Shown here: one piece after another, positions 30,079 to 39,546 of the stretch | How positions within the stretch are numbered: position 1 is the first letter of the stretch | Layout of the letters: each line of letters begins with the position of its first letter | Notes under the pieces: generated by a model | The model's database searches: none | What the model was told of the DNA's origin: nothing | What the model saw: the letters and a program-made list of their open reading frames with translations, nothing else | Origin: Bdellovibrionales bacterium | Lineage (GTDB): Bacteria; Bdellovibrionota; Bdellovibrionia; Bdellovibrionales; UBA1609 | DNA: 64,000 bases | Assembly (NCBI GenBank): GCA_023301025.1 | Contig: JALZUR010000015.1 | Span: forward strand, 1 to 64,000 | Direction of reading: 5' to 3' | Translations under genes and position numbers: made by a program

Positions 30079-31632
30079 ATGATGAATTGGGATGAGTTTG
30101 AGCACATTCATGTTATTAAAAAGTTAAAAAACATAGTTGGTCAGTGGTGGAATGTCGATATTATCTTCACTGATGAAACTGGAGCACCTACATTTACAGG
30201 TGTCGACAAGCTTACATCTTTTAATCCAATGACTTCTCACATTTTTTCTCAAAATGACTTTGTTGTAGATTTTAAAAAGACAGTTAACGAAGCTATAAGT
30301 GACTTAAAAATTACTGATAAAAGATACACTGTTAAAAGTTGGACTAATTTAGGTACAGATCTAGTTGCTTTTCCTATAGTGATAGAAAATGACTTTATTG
30401 GTACAGTTGTAGCTTTCGGATTTGTTAAAGATAAAAAAGACTTTAATGAAGATCTTCTCAGAAAAAATCTTTCTACAATAGGCTTGGATAAAGATGTTGT
30501 TGAAGGTGCTGTTTCTAAAATCTCTTGTATTGAAGATAAAGATAAAGATCACTTTATTGAACTTGTAGAGCTTGTAGGACAAGAGATCATAACACTTCAT
30601 TTAGAGATTTCATCTCGTGAAGAGAGAATCAATGAGCTTAATAAAGAGCTTGGTGGTCGTTACAAATATGATCTTATGGTTGGAAAATCAAAAGTAATGC
30701 AGTCGGTTTACAGTTTACTTGATAAAATTAAACACTCTGAAACAACGGTACTTATCAATGGTGAAAATGGGACTGGTAAAGAACTCATTGCTAAATCTAT
30801 ACATTATAATTCTATTAGAAAAAATGGAACTTTTATAATTCAAAACTGTTCTGCATTTAATGATAACCTTTTAGAATCTGAACTTTTTGGTCATGCTAAA
30901 GGTTCATTTACAGGAGCAGTAAAAGAGAAAAAAGGCCTTTTTGAAAAAGCTCATAGAGGTACATTTTTCTTAGATGAGATTGGTGACACTTCCCCGCAAA
31001 TGCAGGTTAAGCTTCTTAGAGTTTTACAAGAAGGTACTTTTACACCAGTTGGTTCAACAGAACAAAAAAAGGTAGATGTAAGAATTTTAGCTGCAACTAA
31101 TAAAGACCTAAAAAAAATGGTTGATGAAGGCACTTTTAGAGAAGATCTTTATTATAGACTTAATGTTATCAATTTAGTTGTTCCTCCTCTAAGAGATAGA
31201 AGTGAAGATATTCCCTTACTTGTCGATTTTTTCATGAATGAAAGAAATAAAAAAAGTGGAAGTAAAAAGATACTGACAAAAACAGCTATGGAAAAGCTCT
31301 ACTCTTATGCGTGGCCTGGAAATGTTAGAGAGCTAAAAAATGAAATTGAAAGATTGGTAGTTTTAAGTGGAAATGATCATAAAATTACTCACGATATGCT
31401 ATCTGAAAAGTTGATTGCAAAGAGCAATCAACCAAGTAATCAGGGTTCACGAGTTCATGGTAAGTTAAAAGATGCTATAGAAGAGCTAGAAAAAGAAATG
31501 ATCCTAGAAGGCTTAAGAAGAACAGGTTGGAACAAATCAAGACTTGCAAAAGAACTTGGCATCAGTAGAGCTGGTTTGATAATGAAGGTTGATAAGTACA
31601 ATTTAGAAAAAAGAAAAGTAAGAGCCGAGTAA
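30079..31632 (+). CDS. Sigma-54-dependent transcriptional activator (N-terminal sensory domain, AAA+, Fis-type HTH)
   Basis: GENGTGKELIAKSIHYNS, ELFGHAKGSFTGA, WPGNVRELKNEIERL, C-terminal HTH. Confidence 0.95.
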   Translation: MMNWDEFEHIHVIKKLKNIVGQWWNVDIIFTDETGAPTFTGVDKLTSFNPMTSHIFSQNDFVVDFKKTVNEAISDLKITDKRYTVKSWTNLGTDLVAFPIVIENDFIGTVVAFGFVKDKKDFNEDLLRKNLSTIGLDKDVVEGAVSKISCIEDKDKDHFIELVELVGQEIITLHLEISSREERINELNKELGGRYKYDLMVGKSKVMQSVYSLLDKIKHSETTVLINGENGTGKELIAKSIHYNSIRKNGTFIIQNCSAFNDNLLESELFGHAKGSFTGAVKEKKGLFEKAHRGTFFLDEIGDTSPQMQVKLLRVLQEGTFTPVGSTEQKKVDVRILAATNKDLKKMVDEGTFREDLYYRLNVINLVVPPLRDRSEDIPLLVDFFMNERNKKSGSKKILTKTAMEKLYSYAWPGNVRELKNEIERLVVLSGNDHKITHDMLSEKLIAKSNQPSNQGSRVHGKLKDAIEELEKEMILEGLRRTGWNKSRLAKELGISRAGLIMKVDKYNLEKRKVRAE

Positions 31633-31700
31633 AAATCTCATAGCACAGTCTTGCCACTGCAATTACAAGTAATATAAGCTTGTCCTACCGGGGAGGCTTT

Positions 31701-33755
31701 ATGTCCTATTTATTTGCAATTATTTTAAGCTTTAGTTTTTTATCTATCAATGCTGGAGCTGTTTCTAAGAGCGATTTATCTGATCGCTCTTTTTATTTTG
31801 AAGGTTATTCTAATATTTTGGATACTAATGTTGTTAGTGCTTTAAGCTCTAGTGACATACCTGCAAGGCGTGAGTTTCCGGTAAACAAAGATATTAAACC
31901 ATGTGATGATTTTTATGCCTACACCTGCTCTAAAGTCATTGATACCTTTAAACTAAGAGAAGATCGAACTAGTCATACATTTTCATTTTCTGATTCAAGT
32001 GAGCGGCTCTTAGAGCAAAAAAAGAATTACCTTAAAAGCTTAGCAAGACAGCCTAAAAAGTCTAAAGGCGAAAAAGAACTTTCTGATGTTTTTTTGGCTT
32101 GTATAAATACAGATCAAAGGGCTCAAGATGAAAAAGAAAAAGTTAAAACTTTAAAAGAAGAGGTGATGGCTTTAAAAGATAAAGAGGTTTTTTTAAACTA
32201 TATTTCTAGTAGATACTTAGAAAATGAATACTCTTTTATGTGGTTTGGTGATGTTGTTAATCAAGACAACCCAAATATTAACGATATAGTTTTTGGTTTC
32301 GATGTACGAAATCTTCCAGAAAGAAGTTACTATGAAAATAAAAAGACCATTAAAGCCTATAAAAAATTAGTGAGTTCATTTTTTAAAGAGATTGGGTACA
32401 AAGATTCAAATGATAGAGCTGAAGCACTTGTTAATTTTGAAATAGGCTTTGATAAGATCTATCCTACACCACAAGAGTGGCGTGTTATTTGGACACAAAA
32501 AAACTATGCTTCAAGAAAAAAGCTTTTAAATGATTATAAGAATTTAAAGCTGCAGGCCTACTTTTCAAGTATATCAAAAAAAACTGCAGTTAGATTTAAT
32601 ACTCCCAAAATTTTTGAGTATGTTAACTCTTATTTTGAAAAAGAGAGTTTAGAAAATCTCAAAACTATCTTTTTATATAATGCTTTAAGCTCTTTAATGG
32701 ATGAGGGTTATAAAGAGTTTTACAACAGTAAATTTGCATTTAATAAAAAATATTTAGGCGGAGCAAACAAAAGACCTGTACTTACAGAAAGATGCACTCA
32801 GTATGTGATGTCTTCTTTTAGTAAAGAGCTTGATTATGAACTCTTCGCAAAAGTCTTTAAAGATTTTTCAAAAACAAAGTTTGTTGCTCTTGCAGAAAAA
32901 GTTAGGTCTGCTTTATTGGCAGAAATAAAAGAGAATACGTGGCTTAGTAAAGAGTCTAAAAAAAGTGCCCTTAAAAAAATGAAAACTGCAAAACTTAATC
33001 TTGTTAAGCCAGAAAGTAAAAAAGAATGGGACTTTTTAGAGCAAGCCAACTACTCACCTCTACATTATCTTGGTAACAATGAACTCAGAGGCAAGCTAAG
33101 AATAAAAAAGACTTTAAAGCTTATAAAAAAAGGACCTAATAAAGAAGCTTGGCATTATGGTCCACTTACAGTGAATGCTTACTACTATCAAAGAAGAAAT
33201 GCTTTTTATATGCTCGCAGGTATTTTACAGTACCCTTTTTATGATCAAACTTTGCCTGAGCACATAGGCTTAGGTGGAATTGGTATGGTTGTTGGTCATG
33301 AGCTTGGTCATGGCATTGATGACAAAGGCTCTAAGTATGACAGTAAGGGGCGATTAAAGCAGTGGATGACTGAAGCTGATTTAAAGAAGTTTGAAAAAAG
33401 AAGCGCAAGTCTTATTAAACAGTTTGATGATGCTGGTAACAATGGAACTTTAACTTTAGGTGAAAATATTGGAGACCTTGTTGGTTTAACTGCCTCTTAC
33501 AGAGCAGCTTTTGGAGATGGATCTAAGACACCTACAAAAAAGAAACAAGAGTTTTTCACTCAATACGGTAGATCATGGTGTGGGGTTATTCGTCCTGAAG
33601 CACGTAAGAAAAGGATCAAAACAGACTCTCACGCAAGTATGGAGCTTAGAGTAAATGAACAGGTAAAACACCAAAAGGGTTTTCATGAAGCCTTTGGATG
33701 TAAAGCTGGTGATAAGATGTTTCTAAGTGAAAAAGATAGAGTAAAAATCTGGTGA
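31701..33755 (+). CDS. M13 family (neprilysin/PepO-like) secreted metallopeptidase
   Basis: VVGHELGHGIDDKGSKYDSKGRL (HExxH), NAYYYQRRNAFYMLAGILQYPFYD, GENIGDLVGL; signal peptide; ATG at 31701 after GGGAGG. Confidence 0.92.
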   Translation: MSYLFAIILSFSFLSINAGAVSKSDLSDRSFYFEGYSNILDTNVVSALSSSDIPARREFPVNKDIKPCDDFYAYTCSKVIDTFKLREDRTSHTFSFSDSSERLLEQKKNYLKSLARQPKKSKGEKELSDVFLACINTDQRAQDEKEKVKTLKEEVMALKDKEVFLNYISSRYLENEYSFMWFGDVVNQDNPNINDIVFGFDVRNLPERSYYENKKTIKAYKKLVSSFFKEIGYKDSNDRAEALVNFEIGFDKIYPTPQEWRVIWTQKNYASRKKLLNDYKNLKLQAYFSSISKKTAVRFNTPKIFEYVNSYFEKESLENLKTIFLYNALSSLMDEGYKEFYNSKFAFNKKYLGGANKRPVLTERCTQYVMSSFSKELDYELFAKVFKDFSKTKFVALAEKVRSALLAEIKENTWLSKESKKSALKKMKTAKLNLVKPESKKEWDFLEQANYSPLHYLGNNELRGKLRIKKTLKLIKKGPNKEAWHYGPLTVNAYYYQRRNAFYMLAGILQYPFYDQTLPEHIGLGGIGMVVGHELGHGIDDKGSKYDSKGRLKQWMTEADLKKFEKRSASLIKQFDDAGNNGTLTLGENIGDLVGLTASYRAAFGDGSKTPTKKKQEFFTQYGRSWCGVIRPEARKKRIKTDSHASMELRVNEQVKHQKGFHEAFGCKAGDKMFLSEKDRVKIW

Positions 33756-33765
33756 TTTTAGTTTG

Positions 33766-33807
33766 AAGTTAAGATCTTTTGTAAACTAAGGATCTTAACT
33801 TTTTTTA
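33766..33807 (+). terminator. Rho-independent terminator after M13 peptidase
   Basis: AAGTTAAGATC-N14-GATCTTAACTT perfect 11-bp stem and T run. Confidence 0.85.
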
Positions 33808-33839
33808 ATTGTAATAAGACGTCAAAAATTAAAAAAAAA

Positions 33840-33991
33840 GCAAGCTTGTGATGATGCGTAAACCTCAGTTAAATAGGTGGGTGCCATTATAGATGCTTTA
33901 GGCTTTTCACTCTAAGGTGAACTTGCTCACCACATCCAGGGACAGCTCCCGAAAAAAAACTTATAGGGTTTACTTTCTCATACAAGCTTGC
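33840..33991 (+). ncRNA. Candidate structured RNA (6S-like architecture) or 5' leader upstream of xseA
   Basis: Long-range pairing GCAAGCTTGT (33840-33849)/ACAAGCTTGC (33982-33991), then GTAAACC (33858-33864)/GGTTTAC (33967-33973); internal GGTGGGT/GCTCACC, CTTTAG/CTAAGG and GGGACAGCTCCC hairpins; no ORF. Confidence 0.5.
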
Positions 33992-34084
33992 AGCTATCTG
34001 AATATATCATTTTAGAAGGCTCTAATAAAGACCTATTCTTGCTTAAAGCCAAAAAAGGTCCTAGGTTGGGCTGTGCCTAATCAA

Positions 34085-35461
34085 ATGGATCTATTCTCAT
34101 CTAAGCCTTCGAGTACTTCAAAACCACTCAGTGTTTCTGATTTAAATACGCAGATTAAATCTCAATTAGAGACCAAATTTGGAAGACTTTTAGTTAAGGC
34201 TGAGATTTCAAATTTTAAGGCTCATACTTCTGGACATTTCTACTTCACTTTAAAAGACTCTCAGTCTCAAATAAGTTCAGTGATGTTTAGAGGACAAACC
34301 TCTAAGCTAAACTTTAGACCAAAAGATGGTTTAGAGGTCTTAGTTAAGGGTAGGGTTAGTGTTTATTCACCAAGGGGCAACTACCAAATACTCTGTGAAA
34401 GTATGGAGCCCATTGGCTCTGGTGGATTAAAAGAACAGTTTGAGCAGCTTAAAAGAAAATTAAATGCTGAAGGTCTTTTTGATCAGGCTTCTAAAAAAAC
34501 ATTACCTTACCTTCCTTTTAAAATTGCTTTAGTTACAAGCCCTACTGGGGCTGCTGTTAGAGACATGCTTAATGTTTTAAGTCGAAAACACCCAGGTGCA
34601 GAACTTATAGTTGTTCCTGCAATGACTCAAGGGGTGGCAGCTGCAAAGTCATTGATTGAGTCTTTGGATTTAGCTTCTAAAATTAAAGATCTTGATGTCA
34701 TTCTTCTTGCAAGAGGTGGGGGCTCATTAGAAGATTTATTTTGTTTTAACGATGAGGCTTTAGCTAGAAAAATATTTTCTTTAAACGTTCCTGTAATCTC
34801 TGGCGTTGGTCATGAGATCGATTTCACAATAGCGGATTTTGTATCTGACTACAGAGCCCCAACACCATCAGTCGCTGCAGAAATTGTGTGTAAAAATATT
34901 GAAGAGATCAAAGAGAGATTTGAAGGTTCAAAAAGAAGACTTTACTTTAAACTAAAAAATGATTTTTCTTTTAGAAAACAAGCTTTAGGGCATTTTTCAA
35001 AGCGTCTTATTGATCCAAGAAAAAAGCTTGATGACAAACGTTTAAAAGTTGAAGATTTAAATCAGCGAGCTATAAGAGCTATTAAGAATAAAATAAATCA
35101 AAAAAGATCGCAATTGAGCAGTTATACAAATTCAGAGTCTGTAATTAAAAAAGAAATTTTAGTTCAAAAAAATAAAGTTGAGGCTCTAAATTTAAGGCTT
35201 ACAAAAACTTTTGATTATAACCAAAGAAATAAAGTTATGCGTTATGAAAACATGTGTTCAAAGCTTAGAGCACTAAGTCCATTTTCAATATTAGATAGAG
35301 GTTACTCAGTGGTTTACTCTGAATATGAAAATAAAATTATAAGATCAAACAAAGAGTTAAAAGCTGGAGATGAACTTAAAATAAGGTTTTCAAAAGGTTT
35401 TGTAAAAACAAATGTTACTAAAAGTTATGAGCTAGAGGAGGCAGGTAGTGGCAAAAGATAA
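34085..35461 (+). CDS. xseA: Exodeoxyribonuclease VII large subunit
   Basis: LSVSDLNTQIKSQLETKFGRLLVKAEISNFKAHTSGHFYFTLKD; ARGGGSLEDLFCFNDE; ATG 34085 preferred to GTG 34073. Confidence 0.96.
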   Translation: MDLFSSKPSSTSKPLSVSDLNTQIKSQLETKFGRLLVKAEISNFKAHTSGHFYFTLKDSQSQISSVMFRGQTSKLNFRPKDGLEVLVKGRVSVYSPRGNYQILCESMEPIGSGGLKEQFEQLKRKLNAEGLFDQASKKTLPYLPFKIALVTSPTGAAVRDMLNVLSRKHPGAELIVVPAMTQGVAAAKSLIESLDLASKIKDLDVILLARGGGSLEDLFCFNDEALARKIFSLNVPVISGVGHEIDFTIADFVSDYRAPTPSVAAEIVCKNIEEIKERFEGSKRRLYFKLKNDFSFRKQALGHFSKRLIDPRKKLDDKRLKVEDLNQRAIRAIKNKINQKRSQLSSYTNSESVIKKEILVQKNKVEALNLRLTKTFDYNQRNKVMRYENMCSKLRALSPFSILDRGYSVVYSEYENKIIRSNKELKAGDELKIRFSKGFVKTNVTKSYELEEAGSGKR

Positions 35462-35684
35462 TGTAAGCAAAGCTGAGAGCTTTGAAACAAAAATGAAAAG
35501 ACTTGAAGAGATTGTAAATAGTATGGAATCTTCTGATGTGGATTTAGAAGATTCTATAAAGTTTTTTGAAGAAGGTGTTGGTCTGTCAAAAGAGTGTCAA
35601 AGTTTATTAGATAAAGCTGAAGATAAAGTAAAGCTACTCACCAAAGATAGTTCAGGTGAAGTTAAAACTAAAGACTTTGAGTAA
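35448..35684 (+). CDS. xseB: Exodeoxyribonuclease VII small subunit
   Basis: FETKMKRLEEIVNSMESSDVDLEDSIKFFEEGVGLSKECQSLLDKAE. Confidence 0.95.
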   Translation: MAKDNVSKAESFETKMKRLEEIVNSMESSDVDLEDSIKFFEEGVGLSKECQSLLDKAEDKVKLLTKDSSGEVKTKDFE

Positions 35685-35704
35685 GGTATAAAATAAAATT
35701 TACT

Positions 35705-36523
35705 ATGGATTTTAAACGACGCTCTAAAGAGTACTTTTCTAAGCAGGCTAGCTTTAAAATTTTGCCGGCACGCTTTTATGATTCACTTGAATACAGTTTT
35801 TTTTCAGGTGGTAAAAGAGTGCGACCTAAGTGCATAGAACTTGTAGGTGGTTCATTAGAGATAGCTTCAAAAAAACTTTTCCCTATAGCATTCGCAATTG
35901 AACTTGTGCATACCTACTCGCTTGTTCATGATGATCTGCCTTCAATGGATGATGACACCTACAGAAGAGAAAAGCTTACTCACCATAAAAAATATGGTGA
36001 AGCTTCGGCTGTTTTAGCTGGGGATGCTTTATTGACATTAGCATTTCAGGTTCTTGCAGAGAATTATTCGGGTAATATTTTAAAGGCATTGGTGCAAGAG
36101 CTGTCTCATTGCTCTGGAGTACATGGTATGGTTGGAGGCCAAGTTTTAGATTGCCTAACTAAAGATAGGTCTCTTGAAATATTTGAATCTATACACTATT
36201 TAAAAACAGCAAAGCTTTTTGAATTTAGTTTTGTTTCTCCTGGTATTGTAAAAGGCTTATCTGATTTCGAACGATTTGAACTCAAATCAGTTGGAAAAAA
36301 CTTAGGTCTATTGTTTCAACTTCAAGATGATTTATTTGATGAAGATAAAAAAGATGAACGAGTTGAAGAGAACATTTTATCGATAGTATCAAAATCTGAA
36401 TTAAATAAAATGATTGATACAAAAAAGAATGAGATTGAGCAGTCTTTTGAAAAACTTAGATCATTAAAGAAAAAAGACAGATTGATTGAATTTATAGATG
36501 TGGTTTTTAAAAGGACTCACTAA
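35705..36523 (+). CDS. ispA: Polyprenyl (farnesyl/geranylgeranyl) diphosphate synthase
   Basis: GGKRVRP, HDDLPSMDDD (FARM), GKNLGLLFQLQDDLFD (SARM). Confidence 0.94.
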   Translation: MDFKRRSKEYFSKQASFKILPARFYDSLEYSFFSGGKRVRPKCIELVGGSLEIASKKLFPIAFAIELVHTYSLVHDDLPSMDDDTYRREKLTHHKKYGEASAVLAGDALLTLAFQVLAENYSGNILKALVQELSHCSGVHGMVGGQVLDCLTKDRSLEIFESIHYLKTAKLFEFSFVSPGIVKGLSDFERFELKSVGKNLGLLFQLQDDLFDEDKKDERVEENILSIVSKSELNKMIDTKKNEIEQSFEKLRSLKKKDRLIEFIDVVFKRTH

Positions 36524-37255
36524 ATGAGGCTTGATGTTTATTTAGTTAAAAATAACTTTTACCCAACAAGGGCTATTGCTCAGGAGTCTATAAAAAATGG
36601 ATGTGTTCAATTAAAGATTAATAATGCTTTCAAAATAGTGAAAAAACCTGGAATTCTAGTTGATGATTTTTGTGAGCTTTCGGTTAAAGAAGAGACTTTT
36701 TGGGTGTCTAGAGCTGCTAAAAAAATAGAATCTGCATTTTCACTTTTAGATTTAGACGTAAAAGATAAGTATGTTCTTGATTTAGGTCAATCTACTGGTG
36801 GGTTTACAGATTTTTTTTTAAATCAGGGAGCTTCAAAAGTTATAGGTGTTGATGTAGGCAAAGATCAACTTCATGAAAAACTTCGTGATGACCCAAGGGT
36901 TGAGTGTTTTGAAGGACATGATGCAAGAGATTTGAGTTTTTTAGATTCGCAAAAATTTGATTTTTTTTCAGTAGATCTTTCTTTTATCTCTCTTTTGAAA
37001 GTAGCTCCTGAGATTAAAAGATTTTTTGGTGAAGCATCAGTAGATGGTGTTTTTTTAGTTAAACCACAATTTGAAGTTGGCAAAGTCAACGTGGATAAAG
37101 GTGGAATTGTTAAGAAGTGGCAGGTTTTTATAGACTGTCAAAAAATGATTATAGAAGGTCTTGAAGGCATGGGATTTAGAGTGTTAAATTACATACCTTC
37201 ACAAATAAGGGGAAAAAATGGCAATCAAGAGTTTATTTGTCACGTTTGTACTTAG
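36524..37255 (+). CDS. tlyA: TlyA family rRNA methyltransferase/S4 domain protein
   Basis: RLDVYLVKNNFYPTRAIAQESIKNGCVQL S4 domain; VLDLGQSTGGFTDFFLNQGASKVIGVDVG SAM motif. Confidence 0.93.
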   Translation: MRLDVYLVKNNFYPTRAIAQESIKNGCVQLKINNAFKIVKKPGILVDDFCELSVKEETFWVSRAAKKIESAFSLLDLDVKDKYVLDLGQSTGGFTDFFLNQGASKVIGVDVGKDQLHEKLRDDPRVECFEGHDARDLSFLDSQKFDFFSVDLSFISLLKVAPEIKRFFGEASVDGVFLVKPQFEVGKVNVDKGGIVKKWQVFIDCQKMIIEGLEGMGFRVLNYIPSQIRGKNGNQEFICHVCT

Positions 37256-38165
37256 TGTATTTTTAACGTCATGTCTTCAAACACCAGGTATTGTGTTTAG
37301 AAAAAACCCAAATCAAAGATCAAACACTCAAATGGGACAATCAGATGTTGATGGGCCAAAAGTCGTAAGAATAAATGAGGTTAGCACTCACGATCAATCT
37401 AAACCTTTTCGTCCAAAACTAGGCTTAGTTTTAGGCCCAGGGCTTGCCTACTCTTTTGCTCATATTGGTGTTTTAAAAAAACTTATTGAAGCTAAGATTC
37501 CTGTGACAACAATTGTTGGCTTAGGTTGGTCAACCTTTTCTGCGATTGAATATGCAACCGAAGGTTCTGTTCATGGTCTTGAGTGGAGAGCGTCTAGATC
37601 TAAAGAGCTGCAAAGTTTATCAAATTTAAGTTTTTGGAAATCAAGTTTTGATGAAAAAAATATTCAAGATTTAAAAAAAGTGGCAAAAGCTATTTTAACA
37701 ACAGATCAAACACAAGATCATAAAAGTACTTTCTCTTGCTCACTGTACTCAAATAAAGTCTCAAAAATTGTATTTTCTAAACACAAAGGTTTTGAAGTGT
37801 GTGCTGCTGTTCCTCCTTTGTTTAATCCTGGTAAGTCCTACTCTCCATATATTATGGGATCTCGTGAGTCTTTAGCAGCGGCAAAAGACTTAGGAGCTGA
37901 AAAAGTGATTTATATAGATGTTCTTACTTCTGATGATTTGTGGAGAGATCAAAAAAACTCTATAAGCGGTTCGAGCTACTGGTACTGGGCTCTTGCTAAA
38001 GCTCAGTTGAAAGAAGATTTTCAGTTTTTTGACTATGTGCAAAGGGTCGATATGAACAGATCCGAAGGACTTTTAGACTTTTCAAAGGTTCTTAGCTTTG
38101 TTGGTCAAGGCGAGGTAGCAGGTGAAAAACTTGTTAGATTTTTAAAAAAAGAGTATCAGTATTAA
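37218..38165 (+). CDS. Patatin-like lipoprotein with degenerate catalytic residues
   Basis: Lipobox FLTSC; LVLGPGLAYSFAHIGVLKKLIEAKIPVTTIVG patatin fold signature; nucleophile-elbow region reads GLGWS. Confidence 0.75.
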   Translation: MAIKSLFVTFVLSVFLTSCLQTPGIVFRKNPNQRSNTQMGQSDVDGPKVVRINEVSTHDQSKPFRPKLGLVLGPGLAYSFAHIGVLKKLIEAKIPVTTIVGLGWSTFSAIEYATEGSVHGLEWRASRSKELQSLSNLSFWKSSFDEKNIQDLKKVAKAILTTDQTQDHKSTFSCSLYSNKVSKIVFSKHKGFEVCAAVPPLFNPGKSYSPYIMGSRESLAAAKDLGAEKVIYIDVLTSDDLWRDQKNSISGSSYWYWALAKAQLKEDFQFFDYVQRVDMNRSEGLLDFSKVLSFVGQGEVAGEKLVRFLKKEYQY

Positions 38166-38217
38166 AATATAACAATAACTAAAGCAGTAAGAAGTTATTA
38201 CATAAAGATAAGGAGCT

Positions 38218-39537
38218 TTGATGAGAAAGCCTTTAATAGACTCTAAGATTACAATGAACAGGCGAAAAAGCTTGGTTAAGTACGCTGAAAAAGATTCAGC
38301 ATTTATACTTTTTTCTGGTTCAGAGTGCACAAGAAATAATGATGCAAATTTTCCATTTAGAGTTCATAGTGATTTTTATTATCTCACTGGTTATGAAGAG
38401 TCTGAGAGTGTTGTTTTAATTAGGCCAGGTAAGTCTCCAGAAAGTGTGGCTTTTGTTAGAAAAAAAGACCCTTTACATGAAACTTGGGAAGGCTTTTTAT
38501 TCGGACCAGAAGGGGCTAAAGAACATTTTGGTTTTGATGAAGCCTACACCAATGATGTGCTTTTTGAAAAACTTTGTGAGTTTCTTGTTGATATTGAATC
38601 TGTTTACTACAGAATTGGTCTCAATGAAAAAAGAGATGCTGAAGTTTTTAAGATATTAAACAAGGTGCTTTTTTCTCGTGGTAGAAAAGGTAGTCCCTTA
38701 TCTAGAGTACTTGATCCAGAAGAAGTTTTAGGTCAAATGAGAAGGCGAAAAGATAAAACTGAAATTGAGCTTATGCGAAAGAGTGCTCAAATTGCTGCCT
38801 CTGCACATATTGAAGCCATGAGATCTATTAAACCAGGTATGAACGAAAGAGAAATTCAAGGTATTTTTTATCAAAAATCTTTATCACAGAATGCAAGAGA
38901 TGTGTCTTACGACTCTATTTGTGCTGGTGGAGATAATGCAACGACTCTTCACTACAATTCAAATGATCAAGAGCTAAAAGATGGAGATCTATTTTTAATA
39001 GATGCCGGTGCTGAGTACAATTATTATGCTTCTGACATAACTCGCACTTATCCTATTAATGGAAAGTTTAGTGAAGCGCAAAAAGAGGTGTATCAAGCTG
39101 TCTTAACTGTTCAAAAAAATATGATCAGTAAGGTAAAGCCAGGCGTGAGTTTTGAAGAGCTAAATGAAAAAGCTAACGAAGAACTCACCCAAGCCATGGT
39201 TGATATTGGACTTCTCAAGGGCAATGTAAGTGATTTAATAAAAGAAAAAAAATTTAAAAAGTACTACCCGCACAGTCTTGGTCATTATCTTGGATTAGAT
39301 GTACATGACACTGGTCCTTATATTTTAAATAAAGAGTCTCGCCCTTTTGATGAGGGAGTTGTTCTAACTATTGAACCTGGAATTTACGTACCTTTAAGTG
39401 ATGATGAAGCCCCTAAAAAGTTTTTAGGAATTGGAATACGAATTGAAGACGATGTTTTAGTTACAAGTGAAGGGTGTGAAGTTTTAAGTAGTGATGCGCC
39501 AAAAGAAGTAAATGATATAGAATCGATAATGAATTAA
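38218..39537 (+). CDS. pepP: Xaa-Pro aminopeptidase (M24B)
   Basis: N-terminal AMP_N domain; DAGAEYNYYASDITRTYP, HSLGHYLGLDVHDTG, LTIEPGIY. Confidence 0.93.
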   Translation: MMRKPLIDSKITMNRRKSLVKYAEKDSAFILFSGSECTRNNDANFPFRVHSDFYYLTGYEESESVVLIRPGKSPESVAFVRKKDPLHETWEGFLFGPEGAKEHFGFDEAYTNDVLFEKLCEFLVDIESVYYRIGLNEKRDAEVFKILNKVLFSRGRKGSPLSRVLDPEEVLGQMRRRKDKTEIELMRKSAQIAASAHIEAMRSIKPGMNEREIQGIFYQKSLSQNARDVSYDSICAGGDNATTLHYNSNDQELKDGDLFLIDAGAEYNYYASDITRTYPINGKFSEAQKEVYQAVLTVQKNMISKVKPGVSFEELNEKANEELTQAMVDIGLLKGNVSDLIKEKKFKKYYPHSLGHYLGLDVHDTGPYILNKESRPFDEGVVLTIEPGIYVPLSDDEAPKKFLGIGIRIEDDVLVTSEGCEVLSSDAPKEVNDIESIMN

Positions 39538-39546
39538 AATCTAGAT

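Noticed and set aside
31641-31654. Sigma-54-like TAGCACAGTCTTGC upstream of the M13 peptidase
   Set aside because: First G of the GG dinucleotide missing and spacing one nucleotide short
33840-33991. Cobalamin, TPP or c-di-GMP riboswitch, tmRNA, SRP RNA or RNase P identity for the structured RNA
   Set aside because: Conserved cores of those families as I know them were not found; retained only as an unclassified or 6S-like candidate
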